DNA from: Glandiceps talaboti
Taxonomy: Eukaryota; Hemichordata; Enteropneusta; Spengelidae
Length of the DNA: 20,000 nt
Direction: 5' to 3'
Assembly: GCF_964340395.1 (NCBI RefSeq)
Contig: NC_135558.1
Coordinates: forward strand, 15,173,500 to 15,193,499
Part shown: piece by piece, positions 1 through 7,095 of the stretch
Layout of the letters: the number at the start of each line of letters is the position of its first letter
How positions within the stretch are numbered: position 1 is the first letter of the stretch
Notes under the pieces: generated by a model
What the model saw: only the letters and a program-made list of their open reading frames with translations
Database searches by the model: none
What the model was told of the DNA's origin: nothing
Translations under genes and position numbers: made by a program

Positions 1-307
1 ATCACTGAAAATCATTAACTATGCAAATTACTTATTAACAGTATAAGTTGAATCAAAAAAATATGTAGGATATATGTGCTATGTTATGCTTAATGTATGC
101 ACGAAATTATATTGAATTTGAAGAAGGCTTTCTTAAGATATAGCTTTATTATTATTAATTGTATAAATGAATAATTAATGTTCATTGGATATTTACCAAA
201 GTCTAACCAGTTTTTGTGATTAGCATATGGAAGATTTGTAGGAAGTTTCATCGATGCAGTAGTTGTTGAGATATTGTGTCCACAGATACACATACACATA
301 CACACAA

Positions 308-453
<146 letters not shown>

Positions 454-656
454 GCATAACACAACCTTCCCTTACGGGACGTAAAAAACTACAATAAGTG
501 TAGAAACAGACAGGTAATAGGGAATTTATAGTTTGTAACAATCTTTTTCTAATAAGTGAGGTCGACAATTATGTTAGAATAATAACGTTAAGATAAAAGT
601 GCATTTTGAAGACTATCGATCAGTGATAATTAAAACTGTACATGTCATATTTTATT

Positions 657-696
657 CCGGTTTGACTGCACATGATCCGGTTTGACTGCACATGAT
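657..696. repeat. 20-bp perfect tandem duplication
   Basis: The 20-mer CCGGTTTGACTGCACATGAT occurs twice head to tail (657-676 and 677-696). Confidence 0.9.
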
Positions 697-935
697 AAGG
701 GCGACAATATTTCATCCACCAAGGGCAATATTCAATTCCCAGTGACATCATAAAAGGAATGCCATTCATTTTATGGTTTTAATAAGCTGGATAATTGGAA
801 TACAGTGACCTTACTCATGACCTTGTTTCAGCTGTATCGAAAATTCGTCGTGTTCACTCCCCTATTCATCAGCAATATTGTCTGTATATTTTGTTAGATT
901 GGGTATATATTTTTCAACAGCACCAACAGCTACAG

Positions 936-970
936 CAGCAATGATGACGACGACGATGTAATGATAATGG

Positions 971-1001
<31 letters not shown>

Positions 1002-1048
1002 AATGACGATGACGACGATGATGATGATCATGATCATGATCATGATGA
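936..1048. repeat. Imperfect (GAT)n array with GATCAT end
   Basis: Interrupted GAT/GAC triplets, ending in four TGATCA-type units (about 1024-1047) that are self-complementary. The histidine-rich minus-strand frame is a by-product. Confidence 0.9.
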
Positions 1049-1505
1049 CAAAACAACAAGAAAAAAAACCAGAATTTATTCATAACGATTTCTTGTCCTC
1101 GCTTTGATGAATACCGAACATTGTTACTTATACTCTTCAAATGTTGACATAAACTGATGAAGTCTTGAATTATGAATTCGATACTTGAATTCTTGACAGT
1201 AAAAGCAAAAGATCACATCAAATGCATTATGTTCTTGTTGCCATAGTGATAACCTTGATATAAAGTCTTTTGTTATGACGTGGGGTTTCTTGCATTAAAC
1301 AAAACGGATTATTGTGTTTGACATATATTAATTTTGTATATGATTGACACAAGTAACGTATTTATATAGTGAATATGAAATAAATGTGAATGACTTTGAC
1401 ATGATGTGTGTGTTATGATAATGTGTTAACAGGCGCTTACATATTGTTATTACCGCCCTCTGGGACCCGACGCTTGTTGACTATCCTGCCGTCGTCCGCG
1501 CAAGG

Positions 1506-1511
1506 TATATA
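1506..1511 (+). promoter_or_regulatory. TATA-like box of the nAChR-like gene
   Basis: TATATA in the context AAGGTATATAGAGG lies 60 nt before the start codon, inside a locally GC-richer stretch (about 1453-1505). A TCATCTC initiator-like site at 1527-1533 lies slightly closer than the usual 28-33 nt. The motif is short and could occur by chance in AT-rich DNA. Confidence 0.4.
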
Positions 1512-1540
1512 GAGGGTGACCCTTAGTCATCTCGCTGAAC

Positions 1541-1564
1541 ATGCACACGCAATCAACGCTGTAA
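1541..1564 (+). promoter_or_regulatory. 7-codon upstream ORF ending next to the nAChR start
   Basis: ATG CAC ACG CAA TCA ACG CTG TAA encodes MHTQSTL and stops one nucleotide before the main ATG at 1566. If transcription starts near 1529-1537, this ORF is in the mRNA leader and could lower or modulate translation of the subunit. Transcript evidence is lacking. Confidence 0.35.
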
Positions 1565-1565
1565 T

Positions 1566-1644
1566 ATGGCAATCTCAGAATTGTGCTGGGGTTTCGCGTT
1601 TGTTCTGGGTTTGGGAAGTGCGACTTTACCTGGTGTGTTTTCAG
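1566..1644 (+). CDS. nAChR-like gene exon 1: start codon and signal peptide
   Basis: Starts ATGGCAATC and encodes MAISELCWGFAFVLGLG followed by SATLPGVFS, a hydrophobic secretory signal. The donor is CAG|GTTAGT, leaving one base (phase 1). Joining to the exon at 5094 gives the codon GCT and continues into a typical nAChR N-terminal helix, which supports both the start and the phase. A short signal-peptide exon is normal for this family. The start is the first in-frame ATG after a TATA-like box; an out-of-frame upstream ATG lies at 1541. Confidence 0.85.
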
Positions 1645-2274
1645 GTTAGTGTGTATAATATTTCATAATTACTTTAGATTGGTAGTTTCCTATGTGTGAC
1701 TCTATCAGTATTAGTTATTTCATTATATACGTTCATATTTACCGTACGCTTACATTTACAGTTATAATGTCCATACCACATTGAATGTTGTATGTTAGTA
1801 TTGTTCATATTCGTGTTGTTTCTGACACAATATCTTGATGGTCTTGTCTGCCAAAAAGCTATGTATTGACGACAGCGATTACTGAACACCGAATTTAGAG
1901 GAACGGCGAAGCATAGATGATTAACGTTCGAATAATTATGAGTCCGGAACGGGAGCTGTGCTGCCCATGAAAATTTCCCTGACGGATTCTGACTTTGACA
2001 CCGTCTAAATGCAATACATGTGGAAGTGTAACAAACACAGCTGCGATTATCTTTAAAATAAAATAAATGTATCATAGTTTTGTTAGAAAGCGTTACAGTT
2101 TGTCATTTATTTCAGCTATTAATTGACTCGTCATGGGATGTATGTATGTATGTATGTATGTATGTATGTATGTATGTATGTATGTATGTATGTATGTATG
2201 TATGTATGTATGTATGTATGTATGTGTGTGTGTATGTATGTATGTGTGTATGTATGTATATATGTATGTATGTT

Positions 2275-2306
<32 letters not shown>

Positions 2307-3638
2307 TGTATGTATGTATGTATGTGTATGTGTGTGTGTATGTATGTATGTATGTATGTATGTATGTATGTATGTATGTATGTACTGTAAATGTCTGTGT
2401 TTTGTTTATGGACGTCACACAGAAGAGGTTAACTTACTTTCTAATCTTAGCTCTGTAGTATCCACATGTTTCAGTTGATTAAATATAAAACCCAACGGCA
2501 CTAGACCTATACAGTGTTAAATTACTCCTTTATAATTAATTGGAAATAGATAGTATATTTCTCTGTTCCATAACTAATTCATAACTAATTACAGTTGTAT
2601 ATCATGTAATTTGACCAAAATTAGTCATATTGTAACTTTATCACTTATTGCAATACTAGAGTAATTACATTTTTAATGTGCTGTTTTCTAAAATTATTTT
2701 CTGTTTGGGTTATATATTTTTATGTTATAGCATATAAATTAATTAATTAAAACTTAATTAATTAAGGAGAGAAAGCTAAACTACACGAGATACAATTTAA
2801 TATACATCCCATTTCGAGTATTTGAATATGTAAATTATCCAAAAGGTGTCGCCAATCAGCATTAATTAAGTAATCAGAATTTTGAACACATACAACGAAT
2901 TTTACAATATCGTGCAGCTTTTCTGTTTGATTCAACCACGCAGAAACCAGTCAGAAACTGGACATGTTGAATGAGTATAGTTTCGTGCTACATGTTGCCT
3001 TAAAGTGGAATGAACTACACATGCCAACCTACAAACATCAAATGAACACAGCAAAGGACATTTTACGCACCCTTGATCATTTGTTTGATACTAAGCAAAA
3101 TATTGGCGCCGGAATGTCTGCATGGTGTTGCAATACATTTAAATGGTTTATTTCATTTAGACTAAATGTAGCAAAAAAAAAATGCAAACTCATTCCTATT
3201 GAAGTGTGGCATATGCAATTTCTTGTTGCTTTAAATTTCTGCATGGTATTATCAAAACAGAAGAGCTGCACGGTGTTGTGAAATTCGCTGTATTTGTTGA
3301 GAAAATCGTGTCCGTCATCGTAATACCAATTTATTTTTGTAATATAAACATTATTTTAAACATTTATACTTTCGTTATGCAAAATCTATGAGAACCTAGG
3401 GGTGCACCATGTTTGTGTTGTAAGATTTTGTTTCCTTTCCCACATGCACACGTATAATATGAAACATTTGGAAGTTGCATAGTTGTGTTCATTACCATGA
3501 TCTTAGGGGTGCATATTTGAGTTGACTCAACGTCTATACATCCGCCACAGCAGCAGATCGAATACTTATTGCACCAAGACAACACAAAAGCTAGCATACA
3601 AACTAAAACATTTAAAATAATACTTACATATACAATAA

Positions 3639-3713
<75 letters not shown>

Positions 3714-4647
3714 CACGCACACAATTGTATTGACAGAACTTTGGGTTAAATTAGTTAGGCTGTTGAAAATTGTTTAATTTGGCCGGGATATTGGAATAGT
3801 AATTAAAACGTCCACTGAGAGATGTTTTCAGTTGCTTTACACAACTGTGTATTATCACGTGAAATGCAATATTAATCCAATTTCGAATACGTTGATGCGT
3901 CTTCAATCAATATGCATATTAGATAGCTTCTAGAACGTATTATATCAAACCGTCGATAGTTTTCAGTCCATAACCGTTATTTCATTCTTATTTGGAAAAT
4001 ATTTTGGTACTATATATGTCACTGGTAAATCGAAGATAATAAATATATGCTATTTTATTCATAAACGGTCAGTATCTACACATGAACACGAGACCGGAGA
4101 CGTTAGAAATACGATGTTAGTAAAATCGTGAGTAAGATAAACACATAACACGCATGATACAGAGAGTTTTTCACAATGGTAGCTTTAACATGCAAATAGC
4201 AATTCTAAAAATAATTGTCAATGAAAATGTGTGGAAAAATTATGGTTCGGGTACAAAAGAATTTTAATAGCAAATCGCTAAAAAATACGGGCGGACTCAT
4301 CAAAAGTGCCCAGCCTGGGCACAGTATCTTTTTATTGTTTATCCTGGCTGATAGTAACCTAAGACAAATATTATGACTGTATACACTGCTCTGTACATAC
4401 AATGTCATACGGATAGTGAATACAAACGACGGAAAATGATATGGCTATGCTTGGACGTCTCATGCAATTTCATTTCAGTTCATTGAGAACCATCTAAATG
4501 TGAGTTTTGAATTTATGGATCAAAACCAATATACTGTAGACGACTTGAATACGTTGATGTGGGCATCGCTGATGGTCGTGTACAATGCACACTACACACA
4601 CACATCCAAACAAACAAACAAACAAACAAACAAACAGACAGACAGGC

Positions 4648-4679
<32 letters not shown>

Positions 4680-6363
4680 TGACAGACAGACAAACGGACA
4701 ATCAGTCAGAACAGAAAAAACAAACAAACAAATACATAAATTATATATATATACAAACAAACAAACAAACTAACAAACAAATAAACAAACAAACAAACAA
4801 AACATAACAAACAAAACATACATGGGATTCTTACAAACAGAAAAGTACTCTTACAAACCGACAGACATATACACACATACACACAGTTAATTTGATTACT
4901 GTAGCTTCATCCTCAAATTTGTTAATTAAACTTCGATTTTTGAAAAAAAAAATAAAAACCACCATAACCCAAGTCGTAAGCTTTGAATATTTCCAATCAT
5001 TTATTTGACAAGGTAACTATTGACAGTTTTTATAGTTCTTTTTCGGTTTTAGTTTTTACAGAAAATCTTTTCTCTTTTGAATTCGGCCTGTAGCTACTTT
5101 TCCCCCATCGGCGGAAGACCTACTGATGGCGGATTTGTTCACCAATTACTCTGCCCAAAGTCGACCGGTGCAGACGTTAAAAGGGGATGTAGAGGTCGAT
5201 GTATTGGTGACCTTAACACAATTGATTGACGTGGTAAGTTTTGGGTCTTGTTGTAATACCAATGGCTGCAAGTTCCTGTGTGTATTACTTCGCTAAAATC
5301 CCTAACTCAAGTAAAAACGAAGCATGCTTTCTGCCACGTGATCAACTTCATGCGATTTGAAAGTAACTTTGCACCGAAGCACAAACCAGCTTAATTTCGC
5401 ATATTCTCTTACTATAATTATACTTAGGACGGGGAAAGAATAAACCAGTAATTACAGTGTCTTTTCATTTATCGTTAGTCATTTGATTAATAAATGCTCT
5501 AGTTACAGTGATTACAATTCTCACAAAGAAATCTTTTTTTTTCTACAGTTATAATTTCCTTTCACCACACCGACCTTTCATAATTATAGTTGCCAATACA
5601 ATGGATGACAATTTGTTATGTTAATGGTAAAATGTAACATTATGTTATCATGTTACTTTACTAGATTTAATACTGTGATTTGTTCGTGAGTTCACTAGGT
5701 TTCGACGCGAACAAAATAGTCAGATTGTACTTACAAATCAAATGTTGCTTTAAATACGTGTTTTTATAAACAAATAAAGCGCATTGCGTTACTCTCAAGA
5801 TGGCTTCCAGACTTTAAAAAGGCTGCTTGTTTGATGGCTTTGCCATTCAACAAAACGCCACTTAAGGATCTCTGTGCAGACCACGACCGTTTGCTCGGTG
5901 CGAAATAGGTGTGTGTAGAGGAAAGCGTTATCTGTGATGTACGTCAAACTCCCCCCCACACACACACACACACACACTATTCACTCATGGACCCACTTGA
6001 GGTACACTACGTACACCTTAAAAGTTAAAGGGGCATGTCACTCTAGAAATAATGGTATTTTTCATGAACCTTTGATTCTGAAGATATATTCCACGATTTC
6101 ACGTCGCATAATTCTCGATTTTTGGCAACAAACACCAAATTGTGAGCTATCTTTCATGGATAATGTTAAAGTTTTTCACTTTCTGAAGTCACACTGATAT
6201 AATAAGTGTGATATTTTTTCATTTCATTCCAGAACTATCATACTTTTTTTCATTTTATTCCAGGACGAGAAATCCCAAATCATTAAGTCAAGTATATGGG
6301 TACACCAGGTAATATTCTTGCTAATCTTTGTTTTCAAATGTTCACTTTCCAAACGAACTTGAA

Positions 6364-6430
<67 letters not shown>

Positions 6431-7053
6431 TTAAAATTATTTCGACCATAGTATAAACATAACTAATCGTTTTGTCGTGTAAAAGGTTGTGTGATGAATT
6501 TTACTCTCTAAACAGTTGACGCTTAGGACGCGTCGCATGTGTTCAGTTTGGTCTGGTTTCCAGAACACGTGTGTTCAGTGTACTTGTTCTGAACACATAC
6601 TCTGTGTTCAAAAAGTGCCGATGCGTCAACAGCGCTAGCGTTCTATTTCGTATGATTTGAACATATGTGTTCAAATAAAGACACTATATGTTCTAAATCT
6701 GAACACATGCATTCTAGATTTCTTTCCGAACATTGCATTCAAAAAGTGTTACAATGAAGTGTTCTAGTATATGTTCAAAACTGAACACACACTAGAACAC
6801 TTAATTGTAACACTTTTTGAACACAGAGTATGTGTTCAGAGCAAGTACACAGAATGCATGTGTTCTGGAAACTGAACACATGCGACGCGTCGTCAAAATA
6901 TTTAGAGTGTTGTTCAACATAGCTCACTATCGTTGTTATTGATAAACATTTACAATATTTCTTTCTCTCTATTTCTATATTTACACCTCTCTTCCCATAT
7001 CTCTTTAACGTTCTCTGCCTGTTAATTTGTTTCTGCCTCACACACGTTCAAAC

Positions 7054-7095
<42 letters not shown>

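Larger units (their letters stand above)
1645..5093 (+). other. nAChR-like intron 1
   Basis: A 3.45-kb GT-AG intron, phase 1. It holds the TATG, AT and CAAA/CAGA arrays annotated separately. The 105-codon open frame at 2964-3281 shows no domain or splice support. Nothing else recognised. Confidence 0.8.

Noticed and set aside
862-1140. Histidine/aspartate-rich minus-strand open frame of 92 codons
   Set aside because: It is produced by the GAT/GATCAT triplet array; no conserved domain.
1674-2075. Minus-strand open frame of 133 codons inside intron 1
   Set aside because: Longest non-repeat frame in the intron, but the translation shows no recognisable domain and no convincing splice-linked partner; kept out as probably chance.
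2964-3281. Plus-strand open frame of 105 codons in intron 1
   Set aside because: Would disrupt the nAChR transcript if an exon (it ends in a stop), and shows no domain or biased composition.
6541-6880. Steroid-receptor response elements (AGAACA/TGTTCT half-sites) in the palindrome
   Set aside because: The half-sites arise from the inverted repeat structure and lack the standard 3-nt spacing in most cases; no evidence for regulation.
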